NCBI RefSeq assembly: GCF_023516595.1
Contig: NZ_JAMGBG010000013.1
Span: 1 to 64,000 of the forward strand
Direction: 5' to 3'
Source: Streptomyces neyagawaensis
GTDB lineage: Bacteria > Actinomycetota > Actinomycetes > Streptomycetales > Streptomycetaceae
Length of the DNA: 64,000 nt
The translations under genes and the position numbers were made by a program. Positions 42,808 to 52,256 of this stretch are shown piece by piece; the first letter of the stretch is position 1, and each line of letters begins with the position of its first letter. The notes beneath the pieces were generated by a model that was not told the origin of the DNA, made no database searches, and was given only the letters and a program-made list of their open reading frames with translations.

Positions 42808-44424
42808 TCACCCTAGCCGGAGGCGCAGCGCCAGCATCGCGATGTCGTCATCCCGGTCCCGCCCGAAGCAGTGCAGCAGGGTGTCGCACAGGGCGACCGT
42901 GCCGAGCGGGGCGTCCGCCGCGGCGGTCCGCAGATGCTCCATGGACACCGAGAGGTCGATGCCGCGGGTCTCGATGAGTCCGTCGGTGACCATGAGGAGC
43001 CGGTCCGTGGGCCAGAGCGTCGTCTCCGTGGGCTCGGGCCGGTCCAGGCCGAGCCCGAGGAGCGGCCCGGACGCCTTCATGTACTCGGCGTCGCCGGCCT
43101 CGTGGACGACCAGCGGCGGGATGTGGCCGGCGTTGGCGACGCGGACGCGTCCGCTGCGGGGCTCGACGAGGGCGAGGCAGACGGTGGCGGTGACGTCGGG
43201 GTGGTAGTGCTGGAGCATCTGGTCGAGCCGGGCGGCCAGCACTCCGGGGTCGGCCTCCTCCACGGCGAAGGCCCGCAGGGCGTGCCGGATCTCGACCATC
43301 ACGGTGGCCGCCTCCAGGGAGTGCCCGACGACGTCGCCGACGGCGGTGAGGATGCCGCCGCGGGTGGAGACGGCGGCGTAGAAGTCGCCGCCGATCTCCG
43401 TCTGGCGGGACGCCGGCACATAGCGGACGACGACTTCCAGACCGGGGAACTCGGGCACCCGCTTGGGCAGGAAGCTGTGCTGGAGGGTGAGGGCGACATG
43501 CCGTTCGACCTGGTACATGAGCAGCGGTTGCGCGGCGAGCGCGGTCGCCTGGGCGAGCCGGGAGACGAGGCCGGTGGTGTCGGTGGGCGTGGCGTGGGTG
43601 CCGCTCAGGGGCAGGGCGACGCAGATGGGGGTTCCGCCCTCGGTGCGGGCCAGCACCAGGCGGGCGTCCTCGCAGACGCCGGGCCGGAAGAAACCGGCGG
43701 GCCACAGCGGGGCGGGGACGACGGTGTCGTGCGCCCGGGGGTCGGCGGCGGTGAGGCGCCGGATGAGCCGGCCGACGGTGTCGTGGGCGCCGGCGTCGGG
43801 GAGGGTGGTGCGGGCGCGGGCGTGGGAGGTGCCGCTGTAGAGCTCGCCGTCCTCGCCGAGCACGAACACGGCGGCCGGTGACCGGGTGAGCCGGGCGGCG
43901 CCCTCGGCGGCGGCCGTCGCGAGTTCCCCGAGGGTGCGGGCGGCCTGGACGTCGACGATGGTCTCGGAGAGCAGGGTGAGCCGACGGACGAGGGCCTCGG
44001 CGCCGTTGCGCATACGGGCGCCGCGTACGGCGGCGCGGACGACGGCCTGGATCTCCTCGGGTTCGGCGGGCACCGTCAGATACGCCTCGCCGCCGGCGTC
44101 GAGGCCCTGGCAGCGGTCGCCGGGTGCGATGGCGGCGGCGGAGAAGTGGACGACGGGGAGGGCCGCCGTGGGGGGCTGTGCCTTGAGGCGGCGGCAGAGT
44201 TCGAAGCCGCTCATGTCGGGGAGGCCGACGTCGACGAGGGCCAGGTCGGGCAGAGCGCCCGAGCGGTGCCGTTCGTCGAGTTCGGCGAGGGCCTCGCCGG
44301 CGCTGGCGACGGGGACGACACTGTGTCCGGCTCTGCGCAGCACGGCGCCCATGGCGTAGCGGCTGGCGGCCGCGTCGTCCACCACCAGAACGGTGGTGCG
44401 TCCTTCGTCGGCCATGAGACTCAT
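42808..44424 (-). CDS. response regulator with SpoIIE-type PP2C phosphatase
   Basis: 538 residues. An N-terminal receiver domain (about 7-125) has TVLVVDD and the phospho-acceptor Asp in LALVDVGLPDMSG. A GAF-like middle (about 150-305) is followed by a SpoIIE/PP2C domain (about 325-538) with IGGDFYAAVSTRGG, AVGDVVGHSLEAA, VANAGHIPPLVV and MVTDGLIETR; metal-binding Asp residues are visible. There is no serine-kinase domain. Such proteins dephosphorylate anti-sigma-factor antagonists under two-component input. ATG 44424 is preferred for its AGGGA site 12 bases upstream. Confidence 0.92.
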   Translation of the reverse strand: MSLMADEGRTTVLVVDDAAASRYAMGAVLRRAGHSVVPVASAGEALAELDERHRSGALPDLALVDVGLPDMSGFELCRRLKAQPPTAALPVVHFSAAAIAPGDRCQGLDAGGEAYLTVPAEPEEIQAVVRAAVRGARMRNGAEALVRRLTLLSETIVDVQAARTLGELATAAAEGAARLTRSPAAVFVLGEDGELYSGTSHARARTTLPDAGAHDTVGRLIRRLTAADPRAHDTVVPAPLWPAGFFRPGVCEDARLVLARTEGGTPICVALPLSGTHATPTDTTGLVSRLAQATALAAQPLLMYQVERHVALTLQHSFLPKRVPEFPGLEVVVRYVPASRQTEIGGDFYAAVSTRGGILTAVGDVVGHSLEAATVMVEIRHALRAFAVEEADPGVLAARLDQMLQHYHPDVTATVCLALVEPRSGRVRVANAGHIPPLVVHEAGDAEYMKASGPLLGLGLDRPEPTETTLWPTDRLLMVTDGLIETRGIDLSVSMEHLRTAAADAPLGTVALCDTLLHCFGRDRDDDIAMLALRLRLG

Positions 44425-44491
44425 ACGGTTGCTCGTCCCTGAGGCTCGGGTGGTACAGGCCCTTTCCGCCTGCACCACCCAAGCTAGCGTC

Positions 44492-47400
44492 CTACCGGTT
44501 CGAGCGTGCGAATACCGCCACGGTCCGCCCCGGAACGGCGAACGTACCGGATTCCGCCTCGTACGACGCGGACTTGACGGTAGAGTCCGCGCCCTCCGCC
44601 TGCACCGGATGCAGGGTGTAGGCCGTTCCGGCGAGGCCCGTCACCGTCTGCTTCGTCTTCTCGGGGGTGGCGTTGAAGACGACGACGAGGTCACCGAGTT
44701 CCATGGTGATCACGCCGGGGGTCTCGTCCTTGCCCGACAGGGGGAAGGAGAGCTTCGACTGGACCTGTCCGGTGGTGTCGAGCGAGAAGTCGCCCTCCGT
44801 GGAGCGGATCCGCAGCAGGTCCTGGTAGGCCGCCGAGGCGCCCTCGATCTGGTCGCAGCCGACGGCGACCGAGGTCAGCAGGGGCTTGGCGTACGACCAC
44901 TTGGCCTTGTTGTCGGTGGCCGGGGGCAGGCCGCGGCCGAAGCCGTTGCCGTCGCGGCAGTCCCAGTGGATCGCGTTGAACCAGTCGCCGCTGTCGTAGG
45001 AGTTGCGGTCGAGGGACTTGGAGCGCAGCAGGTCGGTGCCCGCCTGGGAGAGGGCCGGGCCCTGGGAGAGGGCGGCCGTCGCCATGGCGAGGACCTGCAT
45101 ACGGGCCCGGGCGGTGGCGCTCGTCGACTTCGGCAGTTTGAAGGCCAGCGCGTCGAACAGGGACTCGTTGTCGTGGGCGTCGACGTAGGCGAGGGCGTCG
45201 CCCGGGGCGTCCGCGTAGCCGGCGGCGCTGCCGTTGTAGTCGACCTCGGAGCCCTTGACCTCCTTGCCGCTGGTGTCGGTGAACCGGTAGTGCGCGAGGT
45301 TGCCGCTCAGGCCGACCTTGACGAGGTCCTGGTAGTGCAGCAGCCGGGACTTCTGCTCGGCCGGGGTGCCGTTGCTCTCCGAGGAGTTGGGCTCGGTGTA
45401 GAGACCGGACGCGAAGCCCTGGACGCCGGGGTCCTCGTCGAAGGGGCCGCCGCCGCGGACGGCGTCACGGGCGCGGTCGGAGAAGGTGGCGATGCCCGTG
45501 CCGGCCATGTTCTTCTGCGTGGCCTGGGTGAAGCGGGCGTCGTCGGCGACCTCGCCGAAGTTCCAGCCCTCCCCGTACAGGATGATCTTCTTGCCGTCGA
45601 CGCCGTCCTGGGCGGGGGTCAGCGCGTCGAGGGCCTTGCGGACGGCGAGGATGTTGGCCTTGGGGTGGTGGCCCATCAGGTCGAAGCGGAAGCCGTCGAC
45701 CTTGTACTCCTTGGCCCAGGTGACGATGGAGTCGACGACGAGCTTGCCCATCATCGTGTTCTCGGGCGCGGTGTTGGCGCAGCAGGTGCTGGTCGCGACG
45801 GAGCCGTCGGCGAGGAGCCGCTGGTAGTAGCCGGGGACGACCTTGTCGAGGACGCTGGTCTTCGCCTGGCCGCTCGCGGTGGTGTGGTTGTAGACCACGT
45901 CCATCACGACCCTCAGCCCGTCGTCGTTGAGCGACTTCACCATCTCGCGGAACTCGACCGTGCGCCGGGTGCCGTTCGGGTCGGTCGCGTACGAGCCTTC
46001 GGGGACCGTGTAGTGGTACGGGTCGTAGCCCCAGTTGAAGGCGTCCTTGGCGGCGGCCTTCGCCACGCACTCCTGCTGCTGCTCGGAGTCGGCGGCGTAG
46101 GAGCCGAGGTCGCAGTCGGTGGTCGCCTGGTCGGCCTTCCTCTCGGGGATGGTGGCGATGTCGAAGGCGGGCAGCAGGTGCACGTACGAGGTGCCGGCCT
46201 TCGCCAGCCGCCGCAGGTGCTTCGCGCCCGCGCTGTCCTGGTCGGTGAAGGCGAGGTAGGTGCCCTGGTCCTTGGCGGGGACCGTCTTGTCGGCGATCGA
46301 GAAGTCGCGGATGTGCAGCTCCTGGATCTGCGCGTCCTTCAGCGGCACGGTCTTCGGCTTGTCGTACGAGGTCCAGCCGCGCGGGGCGAGGGAACGGTCG
46401 GCGAGATCGACGACGAGGCTGCGCTCGGAGTCGGTGGTGAGGGCGACGGAGTACGGGTCGGTGACCTTGTTGGTGACGACCTTGCCGACGCTGGGCGCCC
46501 ACACCTTGACGGTGTACCGGTAGGGCTTGCCCTTCCAGGACTTCGGGCCGGTGACGGACCAGACGCCGGTGGCGCCGTTCCGCTTCATGGCCACCTTCGT
46601 GCCGTCGAGGTCGAGGGAGACCTGCTGTGCGGTGGGCGCCCAGACGGCGAGGGTGGGGCGGCCCTTGCGGAAGGTCGGGCCGAGGTCGGCGTTCGATCCG
46701 TCGTAGAGGTCGTCGAGGACCCCGGCGATCTGCACACCGGTCGCCGCGAGAACGGCGCCGTTGGCGGCCCGCTGGGAGGCGACGAGCTGGCCGCGCAGGG
46801 CCTCGCGGACCCGGCCCTGGTCCCGGGGGTCGACGGTCCAGGCGGTGTACGCCTTCAGGTGCGGGAACTTCGCCTTCTGGGCGTCGGTGAGGGACGACTT
46901 GGTGAGGCGGAGCCGGCGCTCGTCGGTGCTGGTGAGCGCGCCGTCCTTCACCTTGATCGAGCCGGTGCGGGAGTACAGCACCTGGGTGGAGGCGGCGGCC
47001 TCGTCGCCGTTCCAGGCAAGGGTGTTCCGGTCGATCCAGATCGCCTTGGAGGTCGTCAGGTCGAGGGCGGCGGCGGACCCGGCGGGCTGCGGGAGCAGGT
47101 ACTTCTCCTGGCCGCCGAGCAGCCACACCTCGTGGCCGTTCGCCTTGAGGTCGAGGGACTGGTCGGCGGGGAGGTCCTTCTCGTCGCCCTTGTGGAGGAT
47201 GTAGCTGAGGCTGGTGGCGCCCTCGGCGAGGGGCACCTCGAAGACGGCGCCGTACGCGTCGGTCCGCACCGGCTCCAGCGGCTTGGACCAGTCGGTGGGG
47301 TTGGCGGCCCCGGCCCAGACGTGCAGGCCCCAGCCGTCGTACTTGCCGTCGGCGCGGTGGTAGTGCAGGACGGCCTTGGACTTGTCCTGCTCCGGGTACT

Positions 47401-49918
47401 CGCCGGCGGGCCTCTCCGTGCGGACGGCCTCCTTGCCCTGCTCGACCCAGATCTCGCCGGTCCTGGTGACGTCGATGGAGCGGTCGGCGGAGACGTCCTT
47501 GGTGCCGTCCTTGTCGATGACGAGGTAGCCGACGTTCGAGGCACCGGGCTTCAGCTTGACGTAGGCGAAGGCGCCGTAGGCGTCCCGTCCGACGAAGTCG
47601 TGCCCCTCCGGCCAGGTCGTGCCCTCGCCGTCGGCGATGTCGCCCCAGGCGTACAGCCGCCAGTCGCTGTAGTCGCCGTCGGTGCGCTTGTAGTGGACGA
47701 TCGCGTAGTCACGGGAGGAGGCGGTGGGAATCTCGGGGGCGGGCGGGGTGCCGGTGGTGGAGGTCACCGTGGTACTCGCCGTGCGGCCGGCCGAGTCGAT
47801 CACGACGGCCTTGTAGCGCAGGGCGGTTCCGGCGGGGACGTCCTTGCCGATGGTGTGGGTGACCTTGTAGGGGGCATGGTCGGCGGAGCCGAGCGTCTTC
47901 CACTTGCCGTTGCCGGTCTGGGCGGCGAAGACCACGCGGTTGAGCTGACCGCCGTCGACGTCGGCGCCGATCTCGACCGTGCCGGTGGCGCCGGCGGCCG
48001 GGGCCTTGAGGGTGAGGGACGGCTTCGCGGCGGGCTTGCCGAGCGGGCCTGCGGCCTTGAGGACGACGGAGGAACCGGCCGGGACGGTGACGGTGACCTT
48101 GCGGTCGGCGTCACTCTTGACCTGGTCCTTCGTCCCGTAGATGCCCTTGAAGGTCATGCCCGCCGAACCGGTCGCGAAGGTCGCCGACCTGGCGTCGTCC
48201 GCGTTGTTGAAGGCGACGACGTACTCGACGCCGGTGCGGGCGTCGGTGCGGGAGAAGGCGTAGACGCCCGCGCCGTCGTCGGCGTGGCGCTCGGTCTGGA
48301 CGCCGTCGGCGAGGGCCGGGTGGGCCTTGCGGAGCTTGGCGAGCGCGCTGATCTGCCGGTAGAGCGGCGCCTTCGTGTCGTAGGCGTCCGTGGCGTGGGT
48401 ACGGTCGGTGCCCAGCTGGTCGTCGTCCAGGTAGTCGGCGACCTTGGAGGCGAAGAGGGTCTGGCGGGCGTCCTTGTCGCCGCCGGCGCCGGTGAAGCCC
48501 TGCTCGTCGCCGTAGTAGACGACCGGGTTGCCGCGGCTGAGGAACATCAGCTCGTTGGCGAGCCGGTCCTTGGCGAGCAGTTCGGCGTCGCCGGCCTTCG
48601 GGTTGTCCTGCTTGAGGAAGGTCCCGATGCGGCCCATGTCGTGGTTGCCGAGGAAGGTGACCTGCTCGTACGCGTTGGCCTTGTCGGTCGTGTACTTGTA
48701 GTCGTCACCGAACACGGCGGCGAGCTTCTCGGCGCTGCCGCCCTGGGAGGCGTACGCCCGGGCCGCGTCCTGGAAGGGGAAGTCGAGTGTGGAGTCGAGG
48801 CGGCCCTGGGTGACGTACGGGGAGGTCACGGAGGTGTCGGCGGAGTAGACCTCGCCGAACATGAAGAAGTCGTCGCGGCCCTTCCTCGCCGCGTACGCGT
48901 CGAGCGCGGTGGCCCACTGGGTCCAGAACTCGGTGTTGACGTGCTTCACGGTGTCGATGCGGAAGCCGTCGATGCGGAAGTCCCTGACCCACTTCTCGTA
49001 GATCTTCTCCATGCCCTCGACGACCTCGGGACGCTCGGTCCACAGGTCGTCGAGGCCGACGAAGTCGCCGTAGGTGGCGGACTCGCCGGCCCAGGTGGAG
49101 TCGCCCCGGTTGTGGTACATCGTCGGGTCGTTGAGCCAGGCCGGGACCTTGAGGTTCTTCTTCGACGACGGCACGACGGGCGTCCTGGGGAAGGAGTCCC
49201 GGCCGACCTTCGGGAACGCCTTGGCTCCGTCCGCGTAGTCGGCGTCGTCGAAGGGCTTCCCGTCCTTGGTCAGGTAGGGGAAGGCGCCCTTGGAGAGGTA
49301 GTCGTAGGACTTCTCCTTGTAGTCGACGACGTCCGCCGTGTGGTTGGTGATGACGTCGAAGAAGACCTTCATGCCCTTGGCGTGGGCCTTGGAGATGAGG
49401 GTCTCCAGGTCCTTGTTGGTGCCGAAGTGCGGGTCGACCTTGGTGAAGTCCGTGATCCAGTAGCCGTGGTAGCCGGCGGAGGCGTTCTCGCCGGTGCCCT
49501 GCACGGGCTGGTTCTTGAAGATGGGGGCCAGCCAGATGGCGGTGGTGCCCAGACCCTTGATGTAGTCGAGCCGCTGGGTGAGGCCCTTGAGGTCGCCGCC
49601 CTGGTAGAAGCCCTTGTCGGTGGGGTCGTACCCGGTGGCGAGGCGGGAGCCGGTCAGTCCGCCCTTGTCGTTCGCCTTGTCCCCATTGGCGAAACGATCC
49701 GGCAGGACGAAGTAGAACTGCTCGCGGGTCAGGTCGTGGCGGGCGGGCTCGGCGGCCAGCTTCGCGTCGGACGGCGGCGGGGGCGGTGCCGCGGCCCCCG
49801 CCGCGAGCGGCTGGACGAGCGCTGCGGTCAGCGCGGTCACGGTGACCGCGCCGACCACGGCGGCCCGTTCGGCACGGGCGGTACGGCGCCTCGACGGCGT
49901 CGGCCATCTGGGTATCAC
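44492..49918 (-). CDS. pulA: secreted amylase-pullulanase, two GH13 domains
   Basis: 1808 residues. A signal peptide (VGAVTVTALTAALVQPLAAG) is followed by a complete GH13 amylase domain: nucleophile near residue 319 in FRIDTVKH, acid in FMFGEVYS and GNHDMGR. Two CBM41/PUD-like units follow (YKRTDGDYSDWRLYAWG about 737, YHRADGKYDGWGLHVWAG about 851), then a CBM48-like region and a second catalytic domain of the pullulanase type (nucleophile near 1409 in FRFDLMGHH, YGEGWNFG, VDAHDNES). It should debranch and cut starch and pullulan outside the cell. GTG 49918 has AGGAG 7 bases upstream. A CAAG/CTTG inverted repeat in the upstream gap fits MalR control. Confidence 0.94.
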   Translation of the reverse strand: MIPRWPTPSRRRTARAERAAVVGAVTVTALTAALVQPLAAGAAAPPPPPSDAKLAAEPARHDLTREQFYFVLPDRFANGDKANDKGGLTGSRLATGYDPTDKGFYQGGDLKGLTQRLDYIKGLGTTAIWLAPIFKNQPVQGTGENASAGYHGYWITDFTKVDPHFGTNKDLETLISKAHAKGMKVFFDVITNHTADVVDYKEKSYDYLSKGAFPYLTKDGKPFDDADYADGAKAFPKVGRDSFPRTPVVPSSKKNLKVPAWLNDPTMYHNRGDSTWAGESATYGDFVGLDDLWTERPEVVEGMEKIYEKWVRDFRIDGFRIDTVKHVNTEFWTQWATALDAYAARKGRDDFFMFGEVYSADTSVTSPYVTQGRLDSTLDFPFQDAARAYASQGGSAEKLAAVFGDDYKYTTDKANAYEQVTFLGNHDMGRIGTFLKQDNPKAGDAELLAKDRLANELMFLSRGNPVVYYGDEQGFTGAGGDKDARQTLFASKVADYLDDDQLGTDRTHATDAYDTKAPLYRQISALAKLRKAHPALADGVQTERHADDGAGVYAFSRTDARTGVEYVVAFNNADDARSATFATGSAGMTFKGIYGTKDQVKSDADRKVTVTVPAGSSVVLKAAGPLGKPAAKPSLTLKAPAAGATGTVEIGADVDGGQLNRVVFAAQTGNGKWKTLGSADHAPYKVTHTIGKDVPAGTALRYKAVVIDSAGRTASTTVTSTTGTPPAPEIPTASSRDYAIVHYKRTDGDYSDWRLYAWGDIADGEGTTWPEGHDFVGRDAYGAFAYVKLKPGASNVGYLVIDKDGTKDVSADRSIDVTRTGEIWVEQGKEAVRTERPAGEYPEQDKSKAVLHYHRADGKYDGWGLHVWAGAANPTDWSKPLEPVRTDAYGAVFEVPLAEGATSLSYILHKGDEKDLPADQSLDLKANGHEVWLLGGQEKYLLPQPAGSAAALDLTTSKAIWIDRNTLAWNGDEAAASTQVLYSRTGSIKVKDGALTSTDERRLRLTKSSLTDAQKAKFPHLKAYTAWTVDPRDQGRVREALRGQLVASQRAANGAVLAATGVQIAGVLDDLYDGSNADLGPTFRKGRPTLAVWAPTAQQVSLDLDGTKVAMKRNGATGVWSVTGPKSWKGKPYRYTVKVWAPSVGKVVTNKVTDPYSVALTTDSERSLVVDLADRSLAPRGWTSYDKPKTVPLKDAQIQELHIRDFSIADKTVPAKDQGTYLAFTDQDSAGAKHLRRLAKAGTSYVHLLPAFDIATIPERKADQATTDCDLGSYAADSEQQQECVAKAAAKDAFNWGYDPYHYTVPEGSYATDPNGTRRTVEFREMVKSLNDDGLRVVMDVVYNHTTASGQAKTSVLDKVVPGYYQRLLADGSVATSTCCANTAPENTMMGKLVVDSIVTWAKEYKVDGFRFDLMGHHPKANILAVRKALDALTPAQDGVDGKKIILYGEGWNFGEVADDARFTQATQKNMAGTGIATFSDRARDAVRGGGPFDEDPGVQGFASGLYTEPNSSESNGTPAEQKSRLLHYQDLVKVGLSGNLAHYRFTDTSGKEVKGSEVDYNGSAAGYADAPGDALAYVDAHDNESLFDALAFKLPKSTSATARARMQVLAMATAALSQGPALSQAGTDLLRSKSLDRNSYDSGDWFNAIHWDCRDGNGFGRGLPPATDNKAKWSYAKPLLTSVAVGCDQIEGASAAYQDLLRIRSTEGDFSLDTTGQVQSKLSFPLSGKDETPGVITMELGDLVVVFNATPEKTKQTVTGLAGTAYTLHPVQAEGADSTVKSASYEAESGTFAVPGRTVAVFARSNR

Positions 49919-50025
49919 AGAGGGACTCCTAGCGATGACGGCTCTGGGGGCGTTGCGAAAGTCCCGCACAACACCCTCTGGTGGGTCCGACCCCGCGCGA
50001 CCGTATCGCCGCCGAAAGGTTTTCA

Positions 50026-50037
50026 GCAAGAGGCTTG
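50026..50037. promoter_or_regulatory. MalR-type inverted repeat before pulA
   Basis: GCAAG-AGG-CTTG, followed by AAAGC. It lies about 110 bp before the pulA start, among TTTTCAGCAAG/CTTGAAAG sequence. Half-sites match those before malE and the amylase gene. Confidence 0.55.
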
Positions 50038-50075
50038 AAAGCACCGGTAAGTGCTTTCAGTTCGACACGAGAGGG

Positions 50076-51458
50076 TCAACAACCGGACTTACCGGCATGG
50101 ATCGCCAGTGCGGTGTTCGAGCCGAGGGTGGCGGTGAGCTGGCCGGAGCCGTTCACGGACACCGTCGTGTTGTTCTGGACGTTGCAGTACGTGCCGGCCG
50201 GGAGCGAGGTCTGGAACGTCCGGGTCAGGCTGCCCGACTCGTGGTTGATGGCCACGAAGCCCTTGCTGCCGCGTCCGAAGGCGATCGCGTCGCCGCCGTT
50301 GTCCCACCAGTTGGTGACGGGCTCGCCGCGCGTGGCGTTCCGGAAGGCCACCATGCGCAGGATCTCCGGCCAGGCGTGCTGGCACTTCCAGCCGTCCTGC
50401 CAGCAGGCGTTGACGGTGCCGCCGTTGGGCGGTCCGGCGTCCGTGGAGGAGAACTCGTAGCCGGAGTTGATGTCCGGGGCCCCGTACGGGTACGCCAGCA
50501 TGAAGACGTTGGCGAGGGTGTAGGTCGCGTTGTCCTTGTAGCTGAGCGTGGAGCCGTTGCGCTCGGTGTCGTGGTTGTCGACGAACACACCGGCGACGGA
50601 GCTGTTCATATAGCCCCAGCCCTCGCCGTAGTTCTTGAGGTAGGCGAGGTTCTCGTTGTTGAAGACCCGCTTCAGGTCGAACGCGTAGCGGAACTCCTGG
50701 ACGTCGCCGTTGCCGGTGTACTCGGTCGGCTGGACGGCCTCGCCCGCGCCGTAGATGGCCTCCTGCTTCCAGTAGACCGACGGGTTGGTCAGCCGTGACT
50801 TGATGGTGGCGAGGTCGGCGGCCGGGATGTGCTTGGCCGCGTCGATGCGGAAGCCGTCGACGCCGTAGCCGAGCAGGGTGTTCATGTACCCAGCGATGGC
50901 CGAGCGGACGTAGTCCTCGCCGGTGTCCAGGTCGGCGAGGCCCACCAGCTCGCAGTTCTGGACGTTGCCGCGGTCCTGGTAGTTGGTGATCTGCGCGGTG
51001 CAGTTGTCGAAGTCGAACGAGGAGTACAGACCGGGGTAGGCGTACTTCGTGTACGACGAGCCGCCGGTGCCGGTGCCGCTGCCCGCCGCCATGTGGTTGA
51101 CGACCGTGTCGACGACGACCTTCACCCCGGCGGCATGACACGTGTCGACCATGTTCTTGAACGCGGTGGCGTCTCCGAGCCGGCCCGCGATCCGGTAGCT
51201 CACGGGCTGGTACGACGTCCACCACTGCGAGCCCTGTATGTGCTCGGCGGGCGGTGAGACCTGGACGTATCCGTAGCCGTTGGGGCCGAGGGTGGTGGTG
51301 CACTCCTTGGCCACCGAGGCGAACTTCCACTCGAAGAGGACGGCGGTGACGTCCTTCGTACCGGGCGGGGAGGCGTACGCGCCGCCCGCGGGGAGGGCGA
51401 GCGCGAGGGACGCGCCGGCCGCGAGGGCGAGCACGCCGGAGAGGGTTCTGCTGGCCAT
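50076..51458 (-). CDS. secreted alpha-amylase, GH13
   Basis: 460 residues. The signal peptide ([17 protein letters not shown] to YAS) is followed by a typical Streptomyces amylase: [31 protein letters not shown], nucleophile Asp in [10 protein letters not shown], the acid Glu in WKQEAIYG and transition-state Asp in VDNHDTER. The C domain ends near the C-terminus; there is no C-terminal starch-binding CBM20, which longer homologues have. ATG 51458 has GAAGGA 8 bases upstream. A CTTGC/GCAAG operator lies 85-100 bp before the start. Confidence 0.96.
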   Translation of the reverse strand: MASRTLSGVLALAAGASLALALPAGGAYASPPGTKDVTAVLFEWKFASVAKECTTTLGPNGYGYVQVSPPAEHIQGSQWWTSYQPVSYRIAGRLGDATAFKNMVDTCHAAGVKVVVDTVVNHMAAGSGTGTGGSSYTKYAYPGLYSSFDFDNCTAQITNYQDRGNVQNCELVGLADLDTGEDYVRSAIAGYMNTLLGYGVDGFRIDAAKHIPAADLATIKSRLTNPSVYWKQEAIYGAGEAVQPTEYTGNGDVQEFRYAFDLKRVFNNENLAYLKNYGEGWGYMNSSVAGVFVDNHDTERNGSTLSYKDNATYTLANVFMLAYPYGAPDINSGYEFSSTDAGPPNGGTVNACWQDGWKCQHAWPEILRMVAFRNATRGEPVTNWWDNGGDAIAFGRGSKGFVAINHESGSLTRTFQTSLPAGTYCNVQNNTTVSVNGSGQLTATLGSNTALAIHAGKSGC

Positions 51459-51523
51459 GTGGGGTCCTTCTCCGTTGAAGGGGTCCTGGGGAGCCCCGAA
51501 GGGGAGTTCGGAGGCGGGTGCAC

Positions 51524-51553
51524 GCAAGATCCGTTGCCGATTCTTGCTGCAAG
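51524..51553. promoter_or_regulatory. MalR-type operator before the alpha-amylase gene
   Basis: CTTGC-T-GCAAG at 51543-51553 is a perfect 5-bp inverted repeat with a one-base centre; an additional GCAAG half lies at 51524-51528. The CTTGC/GCAAG motif is the known recognition element of Streptomyces MalR/Reg1. Confidence 0.7.
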
Positions 51554-51757
51554 ATGGCTGAAAACTTTCAACCGCCCAGAAGGTACGAGCCAGTTCATGG
51601 AACGGTCAACCCTCCCGACACGCGTTCTTCACGCCCCTGAAATGTCTTCACAGGTACGGGCGTTGGGGATGGTGGGAGCCGTCGGCGCGGATACTCGGGG
51701 AAGAACTGAGTATGTGCGCTCTGTCGGGTGGTGCGCCGCGGCCGGGACGCTGATGGC

Positions 51758-52162
51758 ATGACTCGACGACAGAGCAACCCCGCCGCCCAGCTGTTGACAG
51801 TGCTCGTGCTGGCAGTGGCGTCATCGGCGATGTGGGCCGCCTGGCTGGGCTGGGACCAGCGGCGGGATGTGCACCCCGACGGTTCGACGACCGGACCGTA
51901 CGAGGCGTGGCAGGTGATCGGGCTGGTGCTGACCCTGCTCGCGGCCGTGTACTGGGCGGCCTCGCACCGCTACTTCGTGGGCGCGGTGGCCGGGACGACG
52001 GCCGGCCTCACCGTCGCCTCGTTCTACGACTGGTCGGACGACGCGAGCGGCCTCTACGGCATCGGCGTGGGCCTGGTCATGCTGGGAAGCCTCGCCGCGA
52101 CAGCCACCGTCTCCGCGGTGGTCGCCGCCGCGAAGGGGGACGGCGGCCGGGTCACGGCATGA
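51758..52162 (+). CDS. integral membrane protein, four-helix, unknown
   Basis: 134 residues. Hydrophobic helices at about 10-29, 49-67, 70-88 and 97-124 (for example LLTVLVLAVASSAMWAAWL and LVMLGSLAATATVSAVVAA) leave short loops; the first loop has WDQRRDVHPDGSTTGPYEAW. No family is recognised. It is divergent from the amylase gene, with a 299-bp region between them holding the amylase operator. The start is the only ATG near a purine-rich site. Confidence 0.75.
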   Translation: MTRRQSNPAAQLLTVLVLAVASSAMWAAWLGWDQRRDVHPDGSTTGPYEAWQVIGLVLTLLAAVYWAASHRYFVGAVAGTTAGLTVASFYDWSDDASGLYGIGVGLVMLGSLAATATVSAVVAAAKGDGGRVTA

Positions 52163-52181
52163 CGGCCGGACCCGCGGACGA

Positions 52182-52225
52182 CCACTGAGGCCCGCCACCC
52201 CGGAAGGGGCGGCGGGCCTCAGTGG
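52182..52225. terminator. bidirectional terminator hairpin
   Basis: Perfect 15-bp stem CCACTGAGGCCCGCC/GGCGGGCCTCAGTGG with an inner CCCC-GGAA-GGGG hairpin, between the convergent membrane-protein and alpha-glucosidase genes. Confidence 0.85.
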
Positions 52226-52256
52226 TCGCGCGTGCGGACCTCGGTGGTCGTGCCGG

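Noticed and set aside
44393..50038. 1881-codon open frame on the plus strand opposite pulA
   Set aside because: Antisense shadow of the GH13 gene. It is Val/Gly/Leu/Arg-rich without domains or a ribosome site; high third-position GC keeps antisense frames open.
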